Positions 40,586 to 53,500 of a stretch of 64,000 bases of DNA are shown in pieces. The stretch comes from Oreocharis arfaki (taxonomy: Eukaryota; Chordata; Aves; Passeriformes; Paramythiidae), in assembly GCA_013398015.1 (NCBI GenBank), contig VZRR01004605.1, positions 1 through 64,000 on the forward strand, in the 5' to 3' direction. Each line of letters starts with the position of its first letter. Within the stretch, counting starts at the first letter, position 1. The notes under the pieces were generated by a model. It was given only the letters and a program-made list of their open reading frames with translations, did not search any database and had not been told where the DNA came from. A program made the translations under genes and the position numbers.

Positions 40586-43500
40586 GTGAGTCAAATGTGT
40601 TTCTAAAGAAGTTGATCCCATTATCCACACTCAGATCATTGTGAGCAAACCCTGTACTATTTGACGTAGCCTCTGAGACAACAAGCAAGAGAACAGCTTT
40701 CTGAAAACCAGCTTTGCTGAGAGCTAACACATGTTGAGGTGGGATCATGAACAACAGAGCTTTCCAGAACAGCATTCCTTCATTTGTGTGTCCCTGATTC
40801 ATTCTCTGAAATTGCTGTAGGCCAGCCACCCTTTTCAGATTATGGCAACAATCACATTCTTCTGCCACTTTATTTTGGTATTTTTCTCTCTCCTTTGCTC
40901 ACGGAGAATTTTACAGCTTGTCTTTTGCAACAGCTATCTGATATCCTCATCTTTTCCTATTAAGGATTTTAATATATTCAGCTTATCAGCAAGGTTGGGA
41001 AGGGAGCTGATCACTGTGTACAGACACTTGCACAGTCTGTCAGTGTGAAGCATTCTGACCTTGCAAACAGAGGCCCTAGCACCTGGAAATAAATCACACA
41101 GAGTGCAATGGGTGGCTCCTTACAATATTGGCAAATACTACTGATAATTGCATCATTCAGTCTCAACACACAACACAGAACCCATTACAATGTGAGTGTT
41201 GTAGTAACTATAAAACATTTAAGAAATAATGTAGAATGATTTTATCTTTTCTAATGCTGCCTTCGTATTCCTATTTTCAGTATATGATGAATGGTCACAC
41301 AAAATCAAAAGCTAACATTACACTACAAAACTAAAGAAAAAACAGCTGCCATTTGGAACAGAACTTTTAGTTTCACATTTTCCTTTCAAATTTTAAAGCA
41401 ATTTTCTATATCTTTAGGCAAACAAAAACCTTCTAAAAACTTGTTTTCCTGAGAAAGTAATTTTCATTTATTTGACTACTCCTATCAAAATATCTATAAT
41501 AAAATGCGCTGTTTTGTCTAATCTTCGAGTACCTCAAATTGTATCCTGAGTAAGATTCTTTGCACTTTTCTGCTTCAATATCCAACCACCTCTAAATCTT
41601 TCCTAATTTAAATCCTGCCCCCAGTATCCTCTCATATTAACTTGAAACACTAATCCTGATTTTTGTTACAAACTTGCAGACAAGTAACTATTCACCACCC
41701 CACAACTATTTACTATCCACACTGAACAGCTGCATTGTTACAGTCAGACTGCCAAGAATACTCTCCATATTCTTCCTTTTCCAATTCAGTCCTTAGTCGG
41801 ACAACTCGTGATAAATACATTTATTAGAACTTCTTATATATATATAACACAAATATTTCACTACCAATATTTCACTCTAGCTCTTAACAGGCAAATAACC
41901 AGTCTTACACCAGTCTGTAATGATAACTGAACAAAACACTTTAGTTGATGATAGTTTGCGGCAACACACAAACAAGCACAGTCATTTGTCAATCAACACT
42001 TCCCCAAGCAATAACATCACAGTAGTGTAAATCCAACTCCTATAAAGGCTTGCAGAGCAATGGAAACTGAAGTCCAGGGTCATAAAATTTCCTAGAGAAA
42101 TATTAGGAAGACCGTTAGGTTTTCATTTGAGCTCTATTTGCTCTTTTTGTCTGCATTTTGGTTTTTCTATAAATATTTTTAAACAAGACTACCCATTATC
42201 TTCAGCAAAACATCTGCCTAATCAAAAATAAGACTTAGAGACTCATAAACCTCAGATTTAGGCAAGCTTCCTTCTGTCCTTCCCCCCTCTCTTTCTAATA
42301 TTGAATGTTTTAAAGACAAATTTCACCTGAAAATTTCTCTGCAATGAACCAAATTTTGCTCTTCTGAAATAGAATTCATCACAACCACATAATTCTTAAA
42401 TATTTAATACAACATGCACTAAAAAGAGACTGAAAGCCTGAAATCATTAGGACATGTCCCAGCACAAGAAATAAAAAGGAACCATACATTTCTCTGCAAT
42501 ATTAATTTCAAAGTCCTTTCACAGAGGGATCTAAAGACTGTCAGCTTGGTTGCTTTGCTACTGTATATTAAAAAACCAAGTAATGAAGCTACTGGTTTTG
42601 ATTCATGGAAATGCCAAAAAGATCGTGGATAAAGTACACAAAATTAATGATATTTCCTTTTCTTCTTCTTTTTTTTTTTTTAAGAGGAGTATCAGGAAGG
42701 GAGCAAAAGTCAGGTAAAGCATCAAAACAGGAAAAATAGTGACAACAGAAAACAACAAAACCAAGCATCTTTTCATTTCAGTGACCATTAAAATATTACT
42801 GCATTAATGCTATTTAAAAGCTATTTCAAAATCCGAAGTCCCTATGAAATACTTTACTTCCTACCAGTTTAGGGAATCATTATATTGTTTTTACTAACAG
42901 AACACTGATGCTCATTCCTAATGCCAGCTAAATGCAAATTTGAGCCTCGTGTGCTACCTACTGCTTTCTAACAGGCCTTCATTATCTGTTAGTTCTCAGT
43001 TAAGACTCCGTGCACAAATCCAGCAAAACAGTTTAGAAGGTACTTCATCATCAGTATTTGCATAATAACACTGAAAAGGATAAATAATATGCATACCTAG
43101 TGCCAAGCATCAGCACTATGCCAATTTAAAGCCTTATTCTTTAACATTTCAGAAATAATTTTGAAAACGAATGACACATATAAAGTATTCCTACAAGTCG
43201 GTATGCAATGACTTCTGAACAACAAAACACCTGCCAAGGCAAATACCTACCAGACACATCAGATTTTTAGTGACTTTAGACCTTGCTAAATCTCTGCAAA
43301 CATCAATGCTAAAAAACCTTTGCATTCAGAAGAATGGATATAAATGTTTTTGACCATTCATGCAGTAAGACAGAGCATTATTTTGATAAAGTAACAGGCA
43401 TCACTGCAGTGTCAGCATAGAAATTCTGTACTTTGGAGTATCTAGAAATGTGAAGCAGACAAATGCAGCTGTTGTTATGCATTACAATGCAAATCTGATG

Positions 43501-46500
43501 AGCTACACTGGGAGTATTCAGAATTGCAGTGCAAATTGATGAGAGGAGAAGCACATAGTCTGAATAAAATAAAAAGGCTTATTTACACCTCACAATTAGG
43601 ACATTTTCTTTAGTATTCTCCAAAAGATTAAAACTAGCTTTTTTCCCTAAGACCTCTTTATAATTTTTCAAGTTTGCTACTAGAATAGCTGCTGCACTTC
43701 CAAAAGGAGTAGGACTTTGGAAAGTACTCAATAATTTTGAAAAATTTTACACTGTTACCGTAACAATCTGCAGGGACCTATGCAAACACGTGCTCCCCTC
43801 TGCAGGTACCCGCAGCCCTCCCACACTTACACATCTCACTCAGGGATCACAGTTTTAGAAACCTCCACTTAGGGGCCTTTTATAGGTTGGGATTCCCCCT
43901 CACAATCGAAGCACTGGTGGAGGAGAGCTCTTTCAACAATTTTCCAATCTGTTCCTTTTAAGAAGACAGCAGACTGTCTTCAAATTTAAGGGAAGGGAGG
44001 AGGAACTAGTCTTAATTAAGGGCTTCTGCAGAAATTCTTTCAACAGCTGAGTCACTTAGAGAACAAGCGAAATCTAATTGCACAGTCCCAAATAACTCTG
44101 CATGGACACAGGGGGTGCTGGGTTAGTCATAAACAGGGCCAGATCCAGCCCTTTCCAACGGGAGTAACATTCAACTAATGCAAGTAATTTTTACCCATAA
44201 AGCTTTCTAAATGCTGATTATGAAACTGCTTTTCTCATACAACACACATTTATCCTTAGTTTGCATGCACATTATTATGCGGAGAGGTACCTCCTTCTCT
44301 ACAAAAACTTACACGCGAAAGTGAAAGGCTTCAAATTCTGACATCAGCTATTAAGCATGGGTACTCAGAATTACCCTGTAGCTTTAGGGACAATAGTATT
44401 TCCCTCCCTGGTTCCCAAAGGAACCCAGCAGGCATTCTATCAGCAAATAAAACAAACTAAGATTGGGTTAGGCCTTTAAAACAAAAAAATAAATAAAAAC
44501 CAAACAAGCAATTAAAAAGACCACAACTACATATTCATTTGAGCACTGCACTCAGAAAATATGAGTTATAAACTTACAAGGATGCACAAGGAACATATTG
44601 CACCAAACATATCTAAGAGTTTTATTTGATAAATTACTGGTGAGGTAGAGAAAGACAAGAAAAATGAATGTAATTTATTAAGACTTTCTTTAAAGGGTCC
44701 ATCTCGCCCCAGAGCTTATGGAAATAACGAAGCAACAAAACCATGTAGCCCTGTAAGAATAACTTAAATCTAAGTGAGGAAAAAATCTATAGGAAGGCAA
44801 AAAAGACATTTGAGATATTATTTTAATAAGGAGAAAATATGGATGATACTGCTCAACTTACATTGACAAACAAACTAAAACATTGCCGACACAGCACCAA
44901 AATATTTGAAAGTAACCAATTTGCATTTTTTAATCATTCTCCTATTGGGATCTGAGCTACAGAAGTAAAAAACATTTTTCTTAGACTTAATATATCAACA
45001 TTTGGCCCTCTGTAGTGAACATGGCCAATTTGTCTGAAGCTGTTTATTTACACACTAAAAATATTCTATATGCAAATCAGCTGATTAAGTTGGAAAGTGA
45101 CAGTATTTTTAACCTTTGCAGAAATGGGCAAAATTATAAACATATGAAGTAATATAAATAAATGTAATTGACTTAATTGAAGCTGCAGATACTGGAGAAG
45201 AAAGAATGATTGACATGTATAAAACTGAGTAATTCAATCTATGGCAAATTCACAAAAGGATTCAGGTGACAAATGACAAAACAAATATGGGAGGATTATA
45301 CATAGTAACTATAAAAAGGCAAATCCTACAAAGTACATACACAGTTGTAATATGCAAGACAAGTGGATAATCTCATGTTCAATGTTAAGTTATGTGAGTT
45401 GACCCATTGTTTCCAACAGCATCTCTATCCTCCAATAGCATCTATCTATCCTCCAATTTTCCCAGCATGTAAAAGTATTAACTTGGTCACTAGCAAAGTC
45501 AATGGAAACTGCAAACATACAATTCAAAGGCTGTCAAACTAAAATATTTTACTATCAGTACAGGGTTTGTGTAACACACTATTCTCATTGCACTCTAAGA
45601 CTGAGACATAAACCACAACAAAGAAAACAAAATTATAAGAAGCTGAATAAAACCATCTTTAAAATGGATTAAAATGAAATAAATGTTTAATAAATAAGTG
45701 AATGAAAACAATAGGCTCCACAGCTTTCACGTATTGCTGCCTTAATTCTTCTAAGTTTTCTCAATACTACAGTACCAATTAAATTAGCATTATTATAACT
45801 GCATACTTTGAGAAGATTGAATTAGAACTTGCATCAGAAGTGCTGTATTTGGAAATATAACAGCTCCCATTGAATGAAACTAGCAACATCTCTGCCCAAA
45901 TGTCTCACAAGGGAAAAAAAATAAATAAGCTGAAAAAAATAAACTAAAGGTGGTGGAATTGATAAGCAAACTAAACTCAGCTTTTGCCATCACTTTGCCT
46001 AACACAGGAAAAAAGCAGTGTGTCTGTGTAGAATTTCTTTTCAGCACACAGAACGTAACTTTTAAAGATAGGAACAGTACTCTGCTATTATACAAAGATT
46101 TAAAACTCCTCAGAATGTCTAATAGTGCATTTGAATGGAAATGTGAAAGCAGGTTACATAATCAGAGGGCCTGCTATTTATTGGAGACAAGAGACATCTT
46201 GTCCTGAAGAAAAAGACAAAATATTTAATGCCATTTTTCCATTAGACATTTCAGTGATTCAATTTAAAATTAAGATCTTAGCACATGGTCTGGAATGTCT
46301 TACTTGAATCACCAACATCCAACATTCAAAAATTAAATACTTAAAAAACTGCTTACAGGTGACATATTGTGCAATTGTTCTTTGAACTGAATTTAGTATT
46401 GTCTTCTTTTCAAGAGTGTTAAATCATTTAGGATTTTTAGTTACACTATACCCCATAAAAAGAGTTTAAACCTAAAATATTTTTTGTCTCAAAAGCAACT

Positions 46501-47247
46501 TTCAGCTGAAAATCCCTGAATTTACATTGTAGGTTCCATCCTAGAACCAAGAACAAGAGGACTATTTTGGGGAGGAGGTAGGGAGCGAGGCTTTCTGTTG
46601 TTCTTCATCTTGATTTCCTTAACTTCTTAAATGAGTTACTAGGAATCTGCAGTATGAATCTATTCCTTGGACACATGGTATCCTTGGAAAAACATAGCTA
46701 CCTTTGCCCTGTGTATGGTATTGTCACCCAGCCTACCCATGTTCAGCTAAAATAATTTAGGAACTGATATAAAAGCACTTGATCCATCACTTCGACAGAG
46801 CGGGTAAGGCATCTAAAATGGTTTTAAGCGTTACTGCCTTACACAGGAATTTACATTTAAGAGATTGCTCAGTCTCGGTGGTCCAAGCATGGGTTGTTGC
46901 AATGACTGCCTCGCGTTTTGCTGGAGCGTGGGAATTAATGGATCTGCTGTAACACACCGTATCTCTGCCGCTCACCGAGGAGCCACCGCAGCGCTCACGA
47001 GGGGCAAATAAAACACTTTTCACTAGAGCAAAACGTCCCCACCAGCGTATTTCAATACCGGAGGGGAGGGACAAGAGGATGATGGGGCAGTGGGCAAGCG
47101 GAGGGCACAGGGGCGGCATCGCCTCAGGGAGCGGGGGCAGCGCTGACCTAAGGCTCCCTCTCAGCGCCCGACGCCCGCTCCTCCAGCTAGAACGATCCGC
47201 AGCAGGGACAAAAAGGAGGGTGAAATCAACACAAAATGGAGACTTAC

Positions 47248-47440
47248 AGTCCTGCTGCGACACGCCTGCGCGGCCCCGCCTGTGGCGGCGCAGGGCTGGA
47301 AGGCGGGGTCGCCGCTCTATCGGGGGCGTGCCGGGACGGCGGCTGAGGAGCTGTGGCGGATGAGGGGCTGTGTCTGATTTTCCTGCCGCTGGCGGATTTT
47401 CCCGCTTCTGGCGGGCGTAGGATGATCGTGAGGGGAGCGG
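47248..47440 (-). ncRNA. Putative first exon, minus-strand transcript
   Basis: The right-hand limit is arbitrary because the transcription start is unknown; the left limit is the donor ACT|GTAAGT at 47247-47242 (minus strand). The exon would start within the CpG island and be spliced to sites to the left, where no certain exon was found. No ATG-initiated frame with a recognisable product is present, so a 5' untranslated exon of a gene beyond the left edge, or a lncRNA, is most likely. Confidence 0.35.
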
Positions 47441-47541
47441 CTCCTTGGCCGCGGTGGCCACCCCTCAGGTGCCAGCCCCCCGGACATAAGGGACACCTGG
47501 GGCATGTAGGCATACGGTACTCAGGGCCAGCCGTGTCCGAG
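47290..47541 (+). ncRNA. Putative first exon, plus-strand transcript
   Basis: The exon is limited on the right by the donor CGAG|GTGAGC at 47541/47542; the left limit is a guess inside the CpG island. An ATG-like frame crosses it, but the deduced peptide (Pro, Gly, Arg-rich) matches nothing I know and is what GC-rich DNA yields by chance. It overlaps the proposed minus-strand exon, so at most one may be real, or the two may be antisense overlapping starts. Confidence 0.3.
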
Positions 47542-47560
47542 GTGAGCCCGCAGGGAGAAG

Positions 47561-50500
47561 TCTCACAAATTGGGTGGACACTTCCCATGGCAATACGAGT
47601 AGCTCACACCATTACAAGTGGGAAAAGTAATATGACAGTGTGCTGTGCTTGGGCAGCTGCGCCGGGTATCTGGTTTGGACCCCACTGGAGACAAGAGTTG
47701 CAATGCTACCGTCCATTTTACTCTCATGTTGCCTTACTTTTTAGTTCGGTGTAAGATAGCAGCAGTGAGACTATCACTTTGTGCCTCAGTGCAGGCAGTG
47801 ATGTCCCTGCTGAATTCCGTGGCACAGACACGGATATTTGAGCTCCTTTAGTTCAGTATTTGAGTCACACAGGGCCCTGTGCAGCAGTAGCTTCTTCCAG
47901 TGCACCACATCCAGCACCACCATCAGCTTCTGCCATTAAGTATATCTCCTTCCACCCTCTTCCTAAAGGAAAAAAGCATGGTTAGTGCCTTGCTCTCATT
48001 CAGTTGGACTAAGCTTATTTTGGTAAAGACAAGGTCTTACAGCAGAAAGCCAGGTTTTCAATGGGTCTTTGGTTTGTAGAGAGTTCATTTTCAGTTTGGT
48101 ACCCAAGAAAGCTCTCTTACACACTACTACTTTTATGTATATCCACTGCAGGGGAATGAAGTTGCTGAACATTATTGTTATTCCAGCACTTCGAGCAATC
48201 AGAGATGCTGGGCTCAAGCCCAAACCTTGAACTTTATTTTATATACTAAAGAATATTAGTATGAAAGACAGGTTTCATATATTTGCTGGGGCCAGTACCA
48301 CTGAGAATTAATGCAAGACGCTCTTCCTGCTGTATTCATGAACACTGCCACAAATAATGACCAATACTCCAGTTATCACAGTTTATCCTGGAAACTCGTA
48401 TTGAAGACGTTATCACCAATCCACGAATGTGGTATCAAGTGTCATTAATACTTAACGCAAATAGAAAGCAAAGATTGCCCTTTGATGCCACTGCAGTGCA
48501 TAACGTCTCAGTATCTGTACTTCCATACAGCAAAGTCCCTTGTCTAATCCCAAAAATCACTCCATGCTGAAGTGACAGCATCAATTCCCCTTCTGCTACA
48601 CATTTTGTCAGCCCTTTGTGACACTGCACAGCAACAGGTCCATTGAGACATTTGTCTGCAAACCTACCGCAGACATGTCCCTTTTACGGTGTGTACACCT
48701 TTCTTCTAGGATTATGCAATTGAGAATCCAGTAGTGGCTGCTCCTCCTATATGCACTTGATCCTGAGAAACATCCTGACCATTCATTTTGTTTACACAAG
48801 CAAACAGAGTGGGAGCAATTCCCTTATCTGGTACAAGTGAAGTATTTCGCCATCACAGGGTCACTCTCTTTCTTAATGATCATATTTTTCCCTTCCTGAC
48901 ATGCTTTACTGTCATTAATTGTTAAGGAGACCATATAATTAGTAAAAGCAAAGACCATCAGACTTGTATATGGGCAATTTTGCTACCATTTGCAGATGGA
49001 ATTCCAAATCAAGGGATACTGTGTGAGATATGCCCATCACACTCTGATGAAAATACACTCCTATCTTTTTATGTGAGTTGTCCCTTGCTGGCTCATATTT
49101 TTAAATAGGATTCAGAAACATTTCCTCTTTTAAGATCAGCAAGTAAAGATAAAAATTTAAGACAGCTGTGTTGTCCCAAACACAAAACTGAACTTAGTAT
49201 TGTCATTTCATGATACTGTGAAAACACTGTACTGAAGTATATGCTGAAAAAGCAGACACTTCAGTAAAGCAGCACATCAGAAAATCTGCTTAAATATGTC
49301 AGAAAGTTTTAAAACCAACAAAAACCCCCCACCAACAAACAACTCTGAATGTTATTCAACAGTGTTGAAAACAAACTGCAAATTCTAATCTCTTTGAATA
49401 GCTCTAGCCATAATTCTCCACTTCTAGCTCTGCAGCCTGTCTGTAACCAGAGATTATGTATTACATAAATACTTGCAACTGCTAAAATATGTGAGAGAGA
49501 CACACAAAGAGGTGGCCTACTGCTACATCAGAAACCTTGGCTTACCAAAAAACAAGTTTTAATATTCTGTTACTAGCAGAGAAATATAATACATAAGCAG
49601 AAGTGAAGTGTGTTTCTAGATAATCTGCTTCTAACATTCAGCTGAGCATGAAATCTCTTAAAGAAAAGCCTGATAGAGATCCCAGGAAAACATTTCTTTA
49701 ACTCACTGCTGCTTATTTGTTCAATGAGGCAGTTCACTTTTTTCCTTTATACTGAGCTAATTTATACTTATGAAGAAAGTATTTTTCCTCCCTCTAATCC
49801 TAAGAGAAGCACGAGCCCTTAATATCTGGACTTTGCCAATTTCACAGTTTCAGTAAGTCAGGTCCTTATAAAAGGTGTTTTACCTGCAAAATGATACGTG
49901 AGAATCTATCTTCCTTTGTGGTGCATGAGAATTATATTTCTTTTTCAGTGAACTCTATAGTTTTCAATGTGAAACTATCTTACATGATAGTACATGTAAA
50001 TTTAAACATAAGGCTTAATGTAAGGCTTGAAATTACAAGCCTTAGAGCTGTGATGCCACATAGAATGTATTTTCAAACAAACTTTTTACTGTCTTTTGCC
50101 TCAATATTTGTTGTGTATCCAAGAAGTAGGAACATAGTAGTTCTGAAGAAGTAAAAATGGTATAAGTAAACTAAAATCTTGCAGTTTTTTCCTATAACAA
50201 GGTGATTCTTCTCATAGTCTCTTTCTGCTAGGTTGTGCAATTTAAAGTGTGTGTTTACTTCTTCTTTTTGTGTGAAATTATATAATTCACAATCCACAAG
50301 CTTCTGTGAGATCTTAGTGTGTAGCCATCAGAAAATCAGCAAACTATCATAAGATTTTTTTAAGAAGTTTTCACTGTTTTCTTTCTTTAGTATTCAATTC
50401 TAAATCTATCTTTTTGTTGGTTTTATTTAGATGGGATACAGAGATCATAATGTGTTAGATTAGCACTGTTCTAAGGAGGCTGGGCCTTAGGCGTTCATAC

Positions 50501-53500
50501 ACAGTTTCACGGCAACTTCTTCCTTACTGTGATGCCGGTTCGTTCTCACTAAGTATTTTCTTTAAGCCACAATGTATTTTCCACTGGTCAAATCACCAAC
50601 TTCTTCTTTAAGACCAAATGACTGTTCCTTCTAACTTGCTTTTAGTCATTTCTCTTTTCCTTAAAACCAGGAACAGTATTCATGTTTCTGGAAGAGTAAC
50701 AATGATACTGCATCTAACCAAAACAGCCCCTTCTGTGAAGCCAGTCATTAATTCCTCTCTGGTAGCTTGTCACCACCAGATGTCTGCTGAGTTTACACCC
50801 TGTGCATTTCCCTTGACTGCACCCACAAGACATCCACTAATGACTCTGAATTGTCAATAATTGCGCCACATCCTTTTTTGAACCCTCCTCTTCCCTGCCT
50901 CAGCAGCTGCAGCTTACCACAGAACTGCAGCCTCTGTGTTAGGTGTGGTACCTCTCTCTGGAGTGAAGGACTCTACAAATAGCATAAGACTGCAAGATTG
51001 CTTTTACTTTCAGAATAAGGTTCATCACTCAGGGTTTTGGGAAGTGAGTTTTGCACAGAAAGTAATGAGAAATATTCTACATCCAAAACAGGAAAACATT
51101 TCCAGGTTTATATCAACAAGTAAAGTACAAAATGTTCTGGTTTCCCATAAGAAACACTGGCAGTGAAGCCTACCCCTGCCAATAAGGAAGTACATCTGAA
51201 GGAGGACTCAAAGCTCTATCTAAGCACGAGGAGTGGAGGCACATTTCCCTCCAGAAATCAGCACTTACTGAACATGCTCACTAGCAGTAGCTGCAATTAG
51301 CTGTGTCCAATTTACATTTGGAGCACAAGGGACCAGCTTTCACAGCATGCTTAAAGCAGCAAACACAAGATGGGGTTTGTGAACACAATGCACAGTTTCT
51401 CAGTTCAATGGGAAACTTTACAAAATGTATGTGCAAGGTGTAATTACAGCATGCCACAAATAAAATTTCAAAAGGATAATTGAAACAACACTCATATCTT
51501 GGAAAAAGAAGCTGGTTAATTGATGTAGGTTCACAGATGTGTCACAGCACACAATACAATTAATAAAATATAAACACCAATTTTCAAATCAACACAGCTT
51601 GATAATTTGAATTCAAATTTTAAGAACAGCAAAAAATACCTTAAAAAAGCCACAAGTCTTTCTTTCATCTGTTTCCTTTTTCATGCTCTCTGTGGCCATT
51701 GAGACTAGTAGGAAACCAGCCAATTTTGTCAGAAAACTTTGCAGCATAGCAGGGAGTTTCATTTGTCATCACATGCAATATCAACTGTCTTCATCAAGGA
51801 CGAAGTTAATCAGTACAGACTAAATAAATTAAGTAATTCTTTAAATTGCTAACATTGTACTTCAGAATGAAGACCAATCTTTGTCTCATGATGCTGGAAA
51901 ACTTCTCTTTCAAATAAAACAATTTTTTGGTTTAAAACTAAGGGGCAGTGAAATTCCTTAATGTATTTTTTGCCCAAGTATTTTTGGTAGCTGAAGATAC
52001 TCAGTTTACACAAGGGACACAGAGTGTTAAAACTGTAAGAGTAAAAGGCAGAAAAGCAAACAGGTTTAAACACAAAGACTTCAGTATTTACTTTACTCTT
52101 ATGATCACTGATCATTACCTGTTTCTAAAAACAGTGAAGTTTTTCACTTTGTTTCAGGTTTTATTTTCATTCTTTCTGCAAAGCTTGGGAAAAAAAGACG
52201 GTATATGGTGCTTATTTAACTAAAGGAGTAAGAAAAACATTAAGCAAGAACATTTTAATACAAAAGTAACTGGATCTTATTCTCCCCCCCCCCCCCAAAA
52301 AAAAAAAAAAAGCAAGGAAGCTTTCATGTACAACAGAAAACTCATTTGACCTTCAAAATCTGCTAGGCAATTTTGTGAGGAACCAGAACAACTAAAACAC
52401 ATATAACAATAATTAAATAAAAAAGAAAAGGTTGAGCATCACATATGTTATCTACAGAAGTTATTAAACAATAGATGGGAATATTAAGGCAAAGAATATT
52501 CATATTGTTATACTATCAAGGCATACATCAAAGTGGAGTACATTTTCGCAAAATCAAGGGAAAATTGCTTTTGTTTTGGCACTTGGTTTGAAATGGTATG
52601 TCAAAAGAAATTATAAAATGTTTTCAAGATATACTGAGTATATTACTTAAAAAGTATTGTGCTTTAGTAGGAAGGAAGAAGCAAAAGACAGGAAAGTGGA
52701 AGCACATACACAGCTCTTAAAGCAGCATAGGTAAGCATGGTTACAATCTTTGGTCTTTGTCAAACTTGGCCTAGTCTTACAGACAAGCTCAGAGTGAGAA
52801 ATACGGTTCATATAGATTTACAGAACTTACATAAAATTCAAACTTTTTCACATGAAGGGGTTTCATTTTGAGAAGCTTGAAATTATCTTTTCCCTCTAAA
52901 GATTTTGTAAGTTAAGTTGGTTTAGAGCTCTGTTTTACAGAGAAAAAGGGACTAAATTTCTCTTGTAAGCATCTCACTGGAAGTAACAAAACCAATCACA
53001 GGTTTGCTCAAAAGTATTTTGCTTTGGTTGATGGACTAATGGTGAAGGGCTCAGTTTAGCTATGGAGTAATTTTTCTAAAATTTCCATATGTCAGTGATA
53101 CAATGTCATTTAAGGACCTTTTTTCTAAATCACATAAAACTGATTTAAATCAGTCATTGTTTTTAATCAAATTCTGCTAGCCTATCTTAGAGCTTGTCCT
53201 TTGAATCCATAGATTACCTGAAGGAAATTTACCTTGAAAACAGTATGATAAAGTATTGACAAAAATGTAACTTATCCTTTGACAATTCTTATGCTTGTGA
53301 AAAACATTCAGTGGTTGAAACAGCTGTGCCAGCAGCTACTTAAATGCAGTTGCACTCTTGGTTAGACCACAGAAAACTGAGAAAGCTGAAGAGTTTCCAC
53401 ACTCCTGATAGCTTAAATGTTTTGTGTTTTCCTTTTTATGCTCTGTTTTGAGTAGGTAAGGGATATTCTGATATTTTTAGATTTATTTTTGTTTGGTTTC

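Larger units (their letters stand above)
34718..46879. other. AT-rich non-coding DNA with one candidate exon
   Basis: Unique AT-rich DNA. Simple repeats include TA/TG microsatellites at 36309-36341 and near 41839-41849, and A-rich runs near 39347, 39961 and 44480. One undetermined base is at 39732. Open frames at 35945-36364 (plus) and 40572-40868 (minus) lie in GC-richer patches but show no motif I know. A splice-bounded 45-nt segment at 40541-40585 is listed separately. No other coding evidence. Confidence 0.55.
46880..47560. promoter_or_regulatory. CpG island, probable bidirectional promoter
   Basis: This is the only GC-rich, CpG-dense block in the window, densest at about 46960-47480; its borders fall sharply into AT-rich DNA. 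It holds GC-box-like CCCGCC/GGGGCGG motifs and a GCCTGCGCGG stretch resembling half an NRF1 site (about 47264-47273). A consensus donor faces each way: minus strand ACT|GTAAGT (exon end 47248) and plus strand CGAG|GTGAGC (exon end 47541). There is no TATA box, as is usual for such promoters. The long minus-strand frame at 46787-47461 opens at GTG right after a stop, and the plus-strand frame at 47353-47754 lacks a recognised product, so the first exons are probably untranslated or non-coding. The downstream gene cannot be named. Confidence 0.7.

Noticed and set aside
43489..43546. Repeated gcaaatctgatgag / gcaaattgatgag words
   Set aside because: Two imperfect copies only; no extended duplication and no structure.
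46787..47461. 224-codon minus-strand frame across the CpG island
   Set aside because: It opens at GTG immediately after an in-frame stop, has no ATG start, and its first half is the Arg/Pro/Ala-rich peptide expected from GC-rich DNA. A splice donor also cuts it at 47247.
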